From Spirochaetales bacterium Spiro_01 (GTDB lineage Bacteria > Spirochaetota > Spirochaetia > Sphaerochaetales > Sphaerochaetaceae): a stretch of 7,862 nt of DNA. The position numbers and the translations under genes are program-made. The notes under the pieces are model-generated. The model was not told the DNA's origin, did not search any database, and was given only the letters and a program-made list of their open reading frames with translations. Below, one piece after another: positions 1 to 6,460 of this stretch. The stretch is from NCBI GenBank assembly GCA_001604265.1, contig LVBC01000036.1, positions 1 to 7,862 of the forward strand, in the 5' to 3' direction. Within the stretch, counting starts at the first letter, position 1; each line of letters begins with the position of its first letter.

Positions 1-22
1 GAGAAAAATTATTTTTTTACCT

Positions 23-46
23 TTGTTTGGGAACGTTCCCAAACAA
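23..46. promoter_or_regulatory. Perfect 24-bp palindrome, likely LacI-family operator
   Basis: Each half is TTGTTTGGGAAC, and the two halves meet at a central CG with no mismatch over 24 bp. One further outer pair, 21 with 48, also matches after a mismatch at 22/47. The core GGGAACGTTCCC, with its central CG step, resembles operators bound by LacI/GalR-family repressors. The site lies about 50 bp upstream of the cupin start codon, downstream of an AT-rich stretch with seven T (12-18). A terminator is less likely, because neither strand has a T-run after the inverted repeat and there is no natural loop. I could not identify a convincing -35/-10 pair around it, so the promoter it would control may lie partly outside the window. 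Confidence 0.65.
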
Positions 47-98
47 GGAAGTCCTTTATCAGAGGAGTGGTTCTTAAAGGAATCGATAGCCCAAGACG

Positions 99-479
99 AT
101 GCTGGATATAAAGAATTTCAACGAAATCGACTACATGGAGTTCCCGACAGGTCGCAGGACAAGGGTCATGATAGGACAGAATGGTGCAATCAAGGGGTCG
201 CACTTCTGCCAGGGCTTTGTAGAGATATTCCCCGATGGATATATACCGGAACATGATCACGAGACGGTCGAATCCTACACAATCCTTGAAGGAGAGGGGG
301 AGATAACGGTCGATGGAGAGACAAGACGCATGAACAGAGGAGACTATATCTTCATCGATTCCGGCAGAAGGCATGGCTTCAGGAATCTTGGAACGGAGAG
401 GCTCCTGATGATGTTCTGCTACTCGCCGCAGATTGTCGTGGACCATTGGGCCCAGGAGATGAACAACGAACTGAAATAG
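99..479 (+). CDS. Small single-domain cupin protein
   Basis: A 126-residue cytosolic protein with no signal peptide, made of one cupin beta-barrel. Cupin motif 1 is seen at residues 47-65, with His52, His54 and Glu58 as likely metal ligands; the spacing from the first Gly to His52 is one residue shorter than the textbook pattern. Motif 2 is at residues 81-96, with His92 as the fourth ligand and Asn96 at its end; the usual Pro is Asp87. Such proteins bind a divalent metal and act as isomerases, epimerases, dioxygenases, decarboxylases or simply ligand-binding proteins, so the reaction cannot be named. An in-frame stop at 87-89 limits the start to ATG 99. The Shine-Dalgarno is poor: AAAGGA at 76-81 is about 17 bases away. 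A later ATG at residue 13 is possible, but residues 1-12 read as normal protein. The gene follows a palindromic operator and precedes the importer operon on the same strand, so a shared pathway is plausible but unproven. Confidence 0.85.
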   Translation: MLDIKNFNEIDYMEFPTGRRTRVMIGQNGAIKGSHFCQGFVEIFPDGYIPEHDHETVESYTILEGEGEITVDGETRRMNRGDYIFIDSGRRHGFRNLGTERLLMMFCYSPQIVVDHWAQEMNNELK

Positions 480-539
480 CACTTTCAGGAACGAGAATGT
501 CCAAATCCTTTAATCATTTCAGTACCGTAGGTGAATACG

Positions 540-548
540 TGGTAAAAT
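540..548 (+). promoter_or_regulatory. Candidate extended -10 promoter for the importer operon
   Basis: TGG followed by TAAAAT forms an extended -10 element (TGn plus a five-of-six match to TATAAT). It is 46 bases upstream of the binding-protein start codon, which would give a short 5' leader beginning near 554-556. No good -35 box is seen at the usual distance (about 520-525 reads CAGTAC), which is tolerable for an extended -10 promoter. An imperfect inverted repeat, TTCA..TAC.GTA..TGAA at 518-535, covers the -35 region and could be a regulator site, but it is weak. The gap from 480 to 594 shows no convincing terminator for the cupin gene, so read-through from upstream is also possible. Confidence 0.5.
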
Positions 549-551
549 CTA

Positions 552-565
552 GAGCATCAATGCTC
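552..565 (+). other. Short hairpin at the probable 5' end of the importer mRNA
   Basis: GAGCAT and ATGCTC form an inverted repeat with a two-base centre; in RNA this would be about five pairs with a four-base loop. It starts where transcription from the 540-548 promoter should begin, so it could cap the 5' end of the transcript and slow its decay. It is short, lacks a T-run, and may be chance. Confidence 0.25.
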
Positions 566-594
566 AGAAATGCATAGTAAAAAAGGAGGCAGAG

Positions 595-1740
595 ATGAAA
601 AAACTTCTCGCTATTTTAATGGTATTTGCTCTCATGACTGCAGTATTTGCACAGGGCGCAAGCGAAGCAGGTGGTTCCGGCACCATTACAGTCGGTATCC
701 TTCAGGATACAACAGGTGCAACAGCTACCCTTGGCAAGTCCGTACAGAAGGGTGTTGAGGATGCAATTGCAGACATCAACGCAGCTGGCGGTGTTGCAGG
801 CAAGCAGATCAAGTACATCGAGTACGATACTGCAGCTAACGTAGATACAGCTATTGCTGCCTACATTAGAGCAGTCACAGTCGACCAGGTCGACTTCCTC
901 TTCGGACCACCTATTGCAAATATCGTATCCGGTCTCAAGGCTACAACAGCATCCTATGGTGTTCCTATGATCACCTTCGCTGTAGACCCAACATGTTACA
1001 CCGACAACAACGGCAAGCTCTATGACTACCTCTTCTGTGCTCAGCCATCTACAGTTGTACAGGGCCAGATCATGGCAGAGTTCGCTCTCCAGAATGGTGC
1101 AAAGACCTTCGGTGTCTTCTACAACATGGATAACTCCTACTCTGTAGCTCTTCTCGATCCATTCGTAACAACAGCCAGAAAGGGTGGCGCAAAGCTCGAG
1201 GACAAGAATATCATCGGTTACAACGCAAGTGAGACCGACATCAAGACTCTCATTGCTCCAATTGTAAAGGCTGGTGTCGATGCTATCTACTGCCCTAACT
1301 ACACAGCTCCACTCGTACTGATCAAGAAGGCATGTGACGAGCTTGGCTATAAGGGTGCAATCATCACAGGTCTCGACGGTGCTCCAGCATTCAACACCCA
1401 GGTCGGTGCTGACTGTTCCAACGTATACTACATCAACAACATCGACGTATACGAAGCTGCTACCGCAAAGGCAATCGCTGAAAGATGCAAGGACGTAGGT
1501 GCTCCTAACAAGTACTTCCTCGGCTACGATTCAATGCAGATGGCTGCAAAGGTCTTGGCAGAGGTCGGAACCAAGGGTGAGGATGTCGCAAAGGCACTCG
1601 CTACCGCTGAGTATGTCGGTCTTACCGGTACCATCAAGATGGATCCAGCCACCCACATGCCAGTTCTCGGAACCCCAATGTTCATGTACAAGTATGACGG
1701 AACCAAGCCTGTCATGCTCCAGAAGTACCCAGTCAAGTAA
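595..1740 (+). CDS. livK: Periplasmic branched-chain amino acid-type solute-binding protein of ABC importer
   Basis: A 381-residue type I periplasmic binding protein of the Leu/Ile/Val-receptor family (Peripla_BP_6). It captures the solute outside the inner membrane and delivers it to the permease pair encoded just downstream. Residues 1-19 are a signal peptide (Lys2-Lys3, hydrophobic core, cleavage expected after Ala19 in VFA-QGA). There is no lipobox Cys, so it is probably soluble rather than a lipoprotein. The mature protein opens with the family pattern: a beta strand (TITVGILQD), TGATATLGKSVQKGVEDA, then NAAGGVAGKQI. Strong Shine-Dalgarno AAGGAGG at 583-589, five bases before ATG 595, supports the start. 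Codon choice is repetitive (GTA, GCA, ACA, CTC), as expected of an abundant protein. A hairpin follows the stop codon. The ligand cannot be read from the sequence: the family also carries amides, aromatic acids, urea and other small molecules, and the redox genes downstream make a non-amino-acid ligand worth considering. Confidence 0.93.
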   Translation: MKKLLAILMVFALMTAVFAQGASEAGGSGTITVGILQDTTGATATLGKSVQKGVEDAIADINAAGGVAGKQIKYIEYDTAANVDTAIAAYIRAVTVDQVDFLFGPPIANIVSGLKATTASYGVPMITFAVDPTCYTDNNGKLYDYLFCAQPSTVVQGQIMAEFALQNGAKTFGVFYNMDNSYSVALLDPFVTTARKGGAKLEDKNIIGYNASETDIKTLIAPIVKAGVDAIYCPNYTAPLVLIKKACDELGYKGAIITGLDGAPAFNTQVGADCSNVYYINNIDVYEAATAKAIAERCKDVGAPNKYFLGYDSMQMAAKVLAEVGTKGEDVAKALATAEYVGLTGTIKMDPATHMPVLGTPMFMYKYDGTKPVMLQKYPVK

Positions 1741-1756
1741 TCGACTAGAATTTCAA

Positions 1757-1782
1757 GGTGGCCGGGAGAGATCCCGGCTACT
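1757..1782 (+). other. Intergenic GC-rich hairpin with GAGA tetraloop
   Basis: An 11-pair stem (1757-1767 with 1772-1782, including three G-U pairs) closes on the loop GAGA (1768-1771), which fits the stable GNRA tetraloop type. The core GCCGGGA/TCCCGGC is uninterrupted. No T-run follows, so it is not a standard intrinsic terminator. It sits between the binding-protein stop and the first permease gene. In similar importer operons such hairpins protect the upstream message from 3' decay or reduce read-through, giving more binding protein than membrane components; that role here is inferred. Confidence 0.6.
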
Positions 1783-1800
1783 ATTCGTAAAGGTCTCGAT

Positions 1801-2673
1801 ATGTCACTACAGATTCTCTTCAACGGCATCTCCACTGGTACAGTTTATGCACTCATAGCCATTGGCTTTGCCCTTGTATTCAATATCCTGAAGTTCTCCA
1901 ACTTCTCATACGGTGCAACGATGACGGCCTCTGCCTTCACGGCATACTTCCTGGTCGCATCCAAGGGTCTCGGACTTCTTCCGACCCTCCTCTGTTCTGC
2001 ATTTGCAGGCGCAATAATCAGTATATTCGGTGAATTCATCGGCTTCAGAAGACTTCTGAAGAACCATTCTCCAGCAACATATTTCTTCGTCTCCTCTATC
2101 ACGCTGGGTACTCTCTACGAAGGTCTTGTCACTCTGAAGGCCGGAACCAACTTCTATGTCTATCCGAACTTCTTCAAGGTCGCATCGGTAGACATGCTCG
2201 GAGCAGTTGTATCGAAGGAGAACATAATCATGCTCGTGATCAGTGCGGCTGCTCTCATAGCTCTCGCACTGATAATCCAGAAGACAAGGATCGGCAGAGC
2301 GATCAGAGCTGTCTCCTTCGATAGGGACACTGCCCAGTTGATGGGCATCAATGCCACCCTGGTCATCCAGGCTGTCTTCATCATCTCTGGCCTCTTCGGC
2401 GGTATCGCAGGCTGCTTCCTGGGTATCAAGTACACGCTTACTTCCACCTTGGGCTCCCTTGTTGTAAAGGGCTTCATCGCCTCCGTAATCGGTGGACTCG
2501 GATCCCTTACCGGTGCAGTCATCGGCGCAATGCTGCTTGGTATCATGGAGGCCATATTCCTCAGTACGATGGGTTCTGGTTGGGCAACGATCGCATCCTT
2601 TGCGGTCATGCTTGTCTTCCTTCTCTTCAGACCACAGGGCATTGCTGGAAGCAACGTCCAGGAAAAGGCATAA
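1801..2673 (+). CDS. livH: Branched-chain amino acid-type ABC importer permease, LivH family
   Basis: A 290-residue inner-membrane permease that pairs with the LivM-type protein encoded next to form the translocation channel. Hydrophobic segments run from residue 1 to about 275, with roughly eight membrane spans. The N-terminus (QILFNGISTGTVYALIAIG) is the LivH hallmark. The cytoplasmic loop that docks on the ATPases is seen at about 163-186, with RAIRAVSFDRDTAQLMGIN. The late segment KGFIASVIGGLGSLTGAVIG at about 223-242 and the terminal FRPQGI at about 276-281 are also typical. The length matches the family. Ribosome binding site AAAGG at 1789-1793, seven bases before ATG 1801. Its stop is 11 bases before the next start, so the two permeases should be translated from one mRNA. 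Confidence 0.93.
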   Translation: MSLQILFNGISTGTVYALIAIGFALVFNILKFSNFSYGATMTASAFTAYFLVASKGLGLLPTLLCSAFAGAIISIFGEFIGFRRLLKNHSPATYFFVSSITLGTLYEGLVTLKAGTNFYVYPNFFKVASVDMLGAVVSKENIIMLVISAAALIALALIIQKTRIGRAIRAVSFDRDTAQLMGINATLVIQAVFIISGLFGGIAGCFLGIKYTLTSTLGSLVVKGFIASVIGGLGSLTGAVIGAMLLGIMEAIFLSTMGSGWATIASFAVMLVFLLFRPQGIAGSNVQEKA

Positions 2674-2684
2674 GGGGGTAGAGC

Positions 2685-3551
2685 ATGAGATTGTTCCTTT
2701 ACGTACTTACCCAGGTCTGCATCACACTCGTTTCCGTCTGTGGTATCTACATCCTTACCGGTCTTACCGGTATGTTCTCGCTCGGCTCGGCTGCCTTCAT
2801 GGCAATCGGCGCATATATTTCAGGTCTTCTCGTCCTGAAGCTTGGCCTCAATATGTATCTGGCCTTCCTGCTGGCAATAACCTGTGCAGTAGGTATCGGC
2901 TATGTGATCGGTTTCCCTGTTGTCAGGCTCAGAAGAGACTACATCTCTCTTGTGACCCTCGGTTTCGGTGAGTCCATTGCACAGCTGATCCTCAAGCTCA
3001 GCCAGTTCACTGGTGGTGCCTCAGGTCTCATAGGTGTTCCAAGAAGAGTCAACGTCTGGTTCACTGTAGTTGCGGCAATAATTGCAATTGCCCTCACTGC
3101 AATGTTCAAGAACAGCAAGTATGGCAGGCAGTGCATCGCTGTAAAGAGCGATGAGCTTGCAGCAAAGGCCATGGGCATCAACGCTGGCAAGGTCAAGATG
3201 ATTGCATTCCTGCTCTCCTGTGGAATGACCGCCTTCGCAGGTTGTCTCTACGCCTTCTACGTCGGATATGTAGGACCGACCGATTTCGGTTGGAAGAAAT
3301 CCGCCGACTGGGTAATCATGGTCTTCTTCGGAGGAGTCAACAGCCTTACCGGTTCCATCTTCGGTGGTGCCTTCCTGACCTTCCTCCCACAGTACATGCA
3401 GTCACTTAACAAGTACCGCTACATCGTATATGCAATACTTGTTCTGATCATCCTGAACTTCAAGCCGAATGGCATCTTCGGAACCTGGGAGCTCACTCCT
3501 AGGAATATGAAGCGTGCTCTGGATCGCTTTGCAAAGAGAAAGGAGAAATAA
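2685..3551 (+). CDS. livM: Branched-chain amino acid-type ABC importer permease, LivM family
   Basis: A 288-residue inner-membrane permease, partner of the preceding LivH-type protein. Family features are the early LTGMFSLGSAAFMAIGAY at about 27-44, RDYISLVTLGFGE at 84-96, the TGGASGL segment at 109-115, and the ATPase-docking loop at about 152-175 (VKSDELAAKAMGIN). Near the end come VFFGGVNSLTGSIFGG at 213-228 and FKPNGIFG at 259-266. This is close to the core LivM length without a long N-terminal extension. The start at ATG 2685 has an excellent Shine-Dalgarno (AAGGGGG, 2672-2678) that overlaps the livH stop codon. The basic C-terminal tail (residues 273-288) contains the coding bases that double as the ribosome binding site of the next gene. 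Confidence 0.93.
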   Translation: MRLFLYVLTQVCITLVSVCGIYILTGLTGMFSLGSAAFMAIGAYISGLLVLKLGLNMYLAFLLAITCAVGIGYVIGFPVVRLRRDYISLVTLGFGESIAQLILKLSQFTGGASGLIGVPRRVNVWFTVVAAIIAIALTAMFKNSKYGRQCIAVKSDELAAKAMGINAGKVKMIAFLLSCGMTAFAGCLYAFYVGYVGPTDFGWKKSADWVIMVFFGGVNSLTGSIFGGAFLTFLPQYMQSLNKYRYIVYAILVLIILNFKPNGIFGTWELTPRNMKRALDRFAKRKEK

Positions 3552-3552
3552 T

Positions 3553-4317
3553 ATGGCATTACTGGAAATAAAGCACATAAGCAAGAATTTCGGTGGTGTA
3601 AAGGCCATCATTGACTTCTCTCTCGAAGCAAATCCAGGAGAGATACATGGAATCATTGGACCTAATGGCGCAGGAAAGACCACCATATTCAATACAATAT
3701 CCGGCGTCTACCAGGCCGATGAGGGCAGCGTATTTCTAGAGGGAAAGGATATTACAAAGCTTCCCCAGTACAAGATCACAAGGCTCGGCATGGGAAGGAC
3801 CTTCCAGAACATAAGAGTCTTCAAGGGCCTCACAATCGAGGAGAACGTCCTGTGTGCCTTCGACCCACAGAGCAAGTACTCGATCCTCGGAGGACTTCTT
3901 CCAACTCCAAAGCGCTTTGCTGAAGAGAAGAGGGGAAGGGAACTTGCAAACGAGCTTCTCGAGGTCGTAGGAATGGCCGACATGAAGCACGAGAGACCAG
4001 AGAATCTTTCCTATGGAAACCAGAGAAAGGTAGAGATTGCCAGAGCTCTGATGTGCAGACCAAAGGTACTCCTTCTCGATGAGCCTGCTGCAGGTCTCAC
4101 ACCGACCGAGGTAGGTGAACTCACAGAGCTTATAAGGAGGATTTCGAAGCAGTTCGGCTTCGCAATACTTCTCATCGAGCACAGGCTCGACCTGGTAATG
4201 TCGATCTCCGATCTCATCCATGTACAGAACTTCGGAGAGACCATCGCTGTCGGTACCGCAGACGAGGTACAGCACAATCAGGCAGTAATCGAAGCCTACC
4301 TAGGAGCTGAAGAATGA
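3553..4317 (+). CDS. livG: ABC importer ATPase, LivG family
   Basis: A 254-residue ATP-binding subunit on the cytoplasmic side of the importer; it pairs with the LivF-type ATPase to power uptake. Walker A GPNGAGKTT is at residues 36-44, Q-loop Gln85 lies in GRTFQNIRVF, the signature LSYGNQRKVEIARAL spans 152-166, Walker B VLLLDEP spans 172-178 (catalytic Glu177), and H-loop His210 lies in IEHRLDLVM. All catalytic elements are intact. The reading frame is open 13 codons further upstream, to ATG 3514, but ATG 3553 is chosen: it has AAAGGAG at 3539-3545 with seven bases of spacing, the protein then begins in the family style (MALLEIKHISKNFGG), and it avoids a 38-base overlap with livM. One base separates it from the livM stop. 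Its own stop overlaps the next start. Confidence 0.94.
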   Translation: MALLEIKHISKNFGGVKAIIDFSLEANPGEIHGIIGPNGAGKTTIFNTISGVYQADEGSVFLEGKDITKLPQYKITRLGMGRTFQNIRVFKGLTIEENVLCAFDPQSKYSILGGLLPTPKRFAEEKRGRELANELLEVVGMADMKHERPENLSYGNQRKVEIARALMCRPKVLLLDEPAAGLTPTEVGELTELIRRISKQFGFAILLIEHRLDLVMSISDLIHVQNFGETIAVGTADEVQHNQAVIEAYLGAEE

Positions 4318-5024
4318 GTGAAGCAATGTTGAAGGTCGAGGACCTTTCAGTAAACTATGGACATATCGAAGCCCTGAAGAACGTCTCCATCGAGGTCAGG
4401 AAGAATGAGATATGCTCTATCATCGGCGCAAACGGTGCCGGCAAGTCCACTCTTCTCAAGTCGATCAGTGGCCTTGTAAAGCCTGTCGGTGGAACGATTA
4501 CCTTTGAAGGAGAGCCAATTCCGAACAAAGCCTTCAAGATAGTCAAGAAGGGTATTGTCCACGTTCCAGAGGGAAGGAAGACCTTCTCTGGTCTCACCAT
4601 CGAGGACAACCTTCTTGTCGGAGCATATCTCTCTGACAAGAAGATGATCCAGGAGGACCTTGAGAAGCAGTATGAGATGTTCCCTATCCTGAGAGAGAGA
4701 AAGAACCAGTTCGCAGGAACTCTCTCCGGTGGTGAGCAGCAGATGCTGGCAGTTGCAAGAGGCCTTATGAGCAGACCTAAGATTCTTCTGCTCGATGAGC
4801 CTTCGATGGGTCTTGCTCCTATAATCGTCAACCAGATCTACTCCCTTATCAAGAAGATCAAGGAGTCTGGAATCACAGTTCTGCTGGTCGAGCAGAATGC
4901 GAAGAAGGCTCTCTCCATATGCGACTATGCATATGTACTCGAGAATGGAAAGATCAAGCTTACAGGTACCGGCGAAGAGCTTCTGAGTTCGGACGAGGTC
5001 AGAAAGGCCTATCTCGGAGGCTGA
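4314..5024 (+). CDS. livF: ABC importer ATPase, LivF family
   Basis: A 236-residue second ATPase of the importer. Walker A GANGAGKST spans residues 38-46, signature LSGGEQQ 137-143, and Walker B ILLLDEP 157-163 (catalytic Glu162). The Q-loop position is Glu86 in VPEGRKTF, and the usual H-loop His is Gln194 in VEQNA. Both look like defects but are normal for LivF proteins, so the subunit should be functional. ATG 4314 overlaps the livG stop codon as ATGA, a classic sign of translational coupling, and AGGAG at 4302-4306 gives seven-base spacing. It is the last importer gene; 80 bases without a clear terminator separate it from the flavin reductase gene. Confidence 0.94.
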   Translation: MSEAMLKVEDLSVNYGHIEALKNVSIEVRKNEICSIIGANGAGKSTLLKSISGLVKPVGGTITFEGEPIPNKAFKIVKKGIVHVPEGRKTFSGLTIEDNLLVGAYLSDKKMIQEDLEKQYEMFPILRERKNQFAGTLSGGEQQMLAVARGLMSRPKILLLDEPSMGLAPIIVNQIYSLIKKIKESGITVLLVEQNAKKALSICDYAYVLENGKIKLTGTGEELLSSDEVRKAYLGG

Positions 5025-5104
5025 TACGTGCTGACTTGTGTTTGCAGGTGACAGTTCTTGTTCGCTTGATGGAAACGATTGGACCAGAGAGGTAGATTGA
5101 AGAG

Positions 5105-6457
5105 ATGAAACACGAGAAATTCCACTACAGGACGCTTGAGGATGTAAAGGCAAAGTGCCAGGAGCTGGGAGTAGAGCTTCCTTTTGCAAAGGATACCAAA
5201 GCTCTGGCCCAGAGCCTGAAGCTGGGATCCTTCACAATCCCGAACAGAGTCGGCATAGCTCCGATGGAGGGTGCCGATTCAACCGAGGATGGAAGACCTT
5301 CCAACTATACAGAAAGGCGCTACACCAACGAGGCTATCGGAGGCTCTGGAATAATCTGGTACGAGGCCATCTCCCTTGCAGAGGAGGGCAGGTCCTCAAA
5401 GACCCAGCTTTTAATGAATGAGCACACTCTGGATGACTTCAAGAGGATGAACGAGAGAGTAAAAGAAGCTGGTCTCAAGGCCAATGGCTTCGAGCCCTTC
5501 CTTGTCATGCAGTCCAACCACTCCGGAAGGTATTCCAACCCAGGAAACAGGCCAGCTCCCATGATTGCACAGCGAAACAGCTGGCTTGAGTCCTTCCGCC
5601 CTGCAGACGATTCCTGCATCGTTTCAGATGACTATCTTAAGAGGATGGAGGAGAGCTTCGGAGATTCTGCAAGGCTCGCAAAGATGGCCGGATTCGATGC
5701 TGTTGATATCAAATCCTGCCATGGATACCTCTTCCAGGAGGTCATTGCTGCCTACGACAGACCGGGTGAGTACGGTGGTTGTTACGAGAACAGATCGAAG
5801 CTGCTGAAGAACTCCATCAGAGCTGCCAAGCAGTATGAGGACGATAAGTTCCTGGTGACTGCAAGAATCGGAATTTACGATGGATACCCAGCAGAGTGCA
5901 GGGGCTTTGGTCAGGCTCCGGATGGCTCCATGGATCTTACAGAACCTAAGAGACTTGTAAGGGAGCTGCACGACGAGCTCGGTATCGGCTTCATAGATAT
6001 CACGATGGGAAATCCATATGCGACGACCCATGTGACCCGTCCATTCGATGCAGGAAAGTATCCACCTGATGAGCACCCCTTCGAGGGGCTTTCCAGAATG
6101 ATCCACGGAATCGGAGAGGTGAAGGCCGCCTGCCCTGAGATGATAATCTACGGCTCGGCTCCTACCTACCTAAGGGAGTTCTCGGATCTCTACGCAGCTG
6201 GAGCAGTGGAGCAGGGTCTCTGCGATGGTCTTCTCTTTGGAAGAATGTCCTTTGCAGATCCGGACTTTGCCAACGAGATCGTCAAGAATGGAAGAATAGA
6301 CCCGAAGAGGGTCTGCCTCACCTGTGGAAAGTGCGGAGATCTGATCCGCGCACACAAGCCTACAGGTTGTGTCATCAGGGACAGCAGTACATTCATGCCC
6401 TTCTATAGAGAGTTCATGGATGAGAAGAAGAGCCTACCGGCAAATTTCAGGGGTTGA
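5105..6457 (+). CDS. Old Yellow Enzyme-type FMN oxidoreductase with C-terminal four-cysteine cluster
   Basis: A 450-residue cytosolic TIM-barrel flavoprotein of the NADH:flavin oxidoreductase/2,4-dienoyl-CoA reductase family, which typically reduces C=C bonds activated by a carbonyl. Barrel start: SLKLGSFTIPNRVGIAPMEG (37-56). FMN- and substrate-site segments: MQSNHSGR (135-142), SCHGYLFQEV (204-213; His206 and Tyr208 in the position of the catalytic HGY of dienoyl-CoA reductases), YGGCYENR (223-230), Arg254, and phosphate-binding GR at 379-380 followed by ADPDFANE. C404, C407, C410 and C422 (CX2CX2CX11C) sit where dienoyl-CoA reductases bind a 4Fe-4S cluster (CX2CX3CX11C), so a cluster is likely but the spacing differs by one. 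The protein then stops, so the FAD/NAD(P) domain of two-domain relatives is absent and electrons must come from another protein or directly from a nicotinamide. An in-frame stop at 5093-5095 fixes ATG 5105. The ribosome binding site is weak (AGAGAGG at 5086-5092, 12 bases away). Substrate unknown. Confidence 0.88.
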   Translation: MKHEKFHYRTLEDVKAKCQELGVELPFAKDTKALAQSLKLGSFTIPNRVGIAPMEGADSTEDGRPSNYTERRYTNEAIGGSGIIWYEAISLAEEGRSSKTQLLMNEHTLDDFKRMNERVKEAGLKANGFEPFLVMQSNHSGRYSNPGNRPAPMIAQRNSWLESFRPADDSCIVSDDYLKRMEESFGDSARLAKMAGFDAVDIKSCHGYLFQEVIAAYDRPGEYGGCYENRSKLLKNSIRAAKQYEDDKFLVTARIGIYDGYPAECRGFGQAPDGSMDLTEPKRLVRELHDELGIGFIDITMGNPYATTHVTRPFDAGKYPPDEHPFEGLSRMIHGIGEVKAACPEMIIYGSAPTYLREFSDLYAAGAVEQGLCDGLLFGRMSFADPDFANEIVKNGRIDPKRVCLTCGKCGDLIRAHKPTGCVIRDSSTFMPFYREFMDEKKSLPANFRG

Positions 6458-6460
6458 TAG

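Noticed and set aside
23..46. The palindrome as an intrinsic terminator
   Set aside because: The T-run (12-18) lies before it on the + strand and neither strand has T residues after the repeat; it also has no natural loop.
23..256. A 77-residue + strand frame overlapping the cupin gene
   Set aside because: It starts inside the palindrome, has no ribosome binding site or recognisable features, and is out of frame with the well-supported cupin.
3514..3552. Earlier ATG giving the LivG-type ATPase 13 extra residues
   Set aside because: The extension overlaps the end of livM, lacks its own good ribosome binding site, and is not like the start of LivG proteins; ATG 3553 has AAAGGAG at proper spacing.
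4395..4905. Glu86 in the Q-loop and Gln194 in the H-loop of the LivF-type ATPase as possible inactivating changes
   Set aside because: PEGR and VEQNA at these positions are normal for LivF proteins, so this is not a sign of decay.
5025..5104. A terminator or separate strong promoter in the gap between livF and the flavin reductase gene
   Set aside because: Only short, weak inverted repeats such as CTTG/CAGG are present, with no T-run, and I found no convincing -35/-10 pair.
4347..5189. A long open frame of 280 codons on the minus strand across livF, plus many other minus-strand frames of 60-190 codons
   Set aside because: The + strand genes rarely use TTA, CTA or TCA codons, so antisense stops are scarce and long empty frames arise by default. 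The translations show no family features and lie over strongly supported genes.
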